From NCBI GenBank assembly GCA_023441145.1, contig JAEZQN010000143.1, forward strand, positions 1 through 6,176: DNA of 6,176 nt, written 5' to 3'. This stretch comes from Bacillota bacterium (GTDB lineage: Bacteria; Bacillota; Clostridia; Lachnospirales; Lachnospiraceae). The stretch's first letter is position 1. Every line of letters starts with the position of its first letter. Positions 6,128 through 6,176 of this stretch are shown here, piece by piece. Below the pieces are notes generated by a model. It was not told where the DNA came from, did no database searches, and saw only the letters and a list, made by a program, of their open reading frames with translations. A program made the position numbers and the translations under genes.

Positions 6128-6137
6128 CTAGACTTTT
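6118..6137 (+). repeat. Tandem 10-base near-repeat
   Basis: CTAGTCTTTT is followed directly by CTAGACTTTT, differing at one base. The pair forms the interrupted T-rich tail of the upstream hairpin, and the second unit may act as a back-up release tract. Confidence 0.4.
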
Positions 6138-6141
6138 CTCT

Positions 6142-6165
6142 AAAAAAGGTTTACTTAATAAACCT
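6142..6165 (-). terminator. Probable intrinsic terminator for a minus-strand gene beyond the right edge
   Basis: AGGTTTA (6147-6153) and TAAACCT (6159-6165) form a perfect seven-base-pair stem with a five-base loop. On the plus strand it is preceded by six As, so on the minus strand the hairpin is followed by a run of Ts, the classic terminator order. This implies a gene entering from the right on the minus strand, convergent with the DUF188 gene. Minus-strand stop codons occur within or beside the hairpin in two frames (TAA at 6157-6155 and at 6153-6151), but too little sequence remains to identify a product. Confidence 0.6.
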
Positions 6166-6176
6166 GTGCAATTTCA

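Noticed and set aside
1..6176. Mobile element, CRISPR array, toxin-antitoxin pair or defence system
   Set aside because: No transposase, integrase, spaced repeats or recognised defence domain is present; the DUF188 protein is PIN-like but has no antitoxin-type partner beside it.

Overview
The window is low-GC, AT-rich DNA with strong AGGAGG-type ribosome binding sites and short gaps. It carries a two-chain, iron-sulphur L-serine dehydratase. Together these suggest a Firmicute, most likely an anaerobe of the class Clostridia (Lachnospiraceae-like). That placement is inference from style and gene content; no species is claimed. All seven genes look intact apart from the first, which is cut by the left edge. 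I found no tRNA, rRNA, insertion sequence, CRISPR array or phage gene.

Layout. (1) Positions 1-1210, plus strand: the end of sdaAB followed 13 bases later by complete sdaAA, the two subunits of L-serine dehydratase, which deaminates serine to pyruvate and ammonia. (2) Positions 1230-3220, minus strand, converging on sdaAA: a cation diffusion facilitator metal transporter and, joined to it by a one-base TAATG overlap, a metal-dependent amidohydrolase-family enzyme. They read as one two-gene transcript from an extended -10 promoter near 3280. (3) Positions 3221-3399: a divergent intergenic region with promoter candidates for both directions and several small inverted repeats. (4) Positions 3400-5523, plus strand: a family 4 glycosyltransferase and a polytopic membrane protein of the flippase-like (LPG_synthase_TM/UPF0104) family, probably a glycolipid-assembly pair. 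(5) Positions 5600-6061, plus strand: a DUF188 (YaiI/YqxD) protein, preceded by a compact dyad element and followed by a long terminator hairpin. A second small hairpin at the right edge is oriented to terminate a minus-strand gene lying outside the window.

The clusters are functionally unrelated (amino-acid catabolism, metal export, membrane glycolipids, a PIN-like protein). This is ordinary chromosomal sequence. I do not see an undescribed system. The items most worth a second look are the regulatory dyads at 3248-3286, 3368-3379 and 5538-5574, the transporter's doubled C-terminal domain and non-zinc-type metal residues, and the glycosyltransferase/flippase-like pair.
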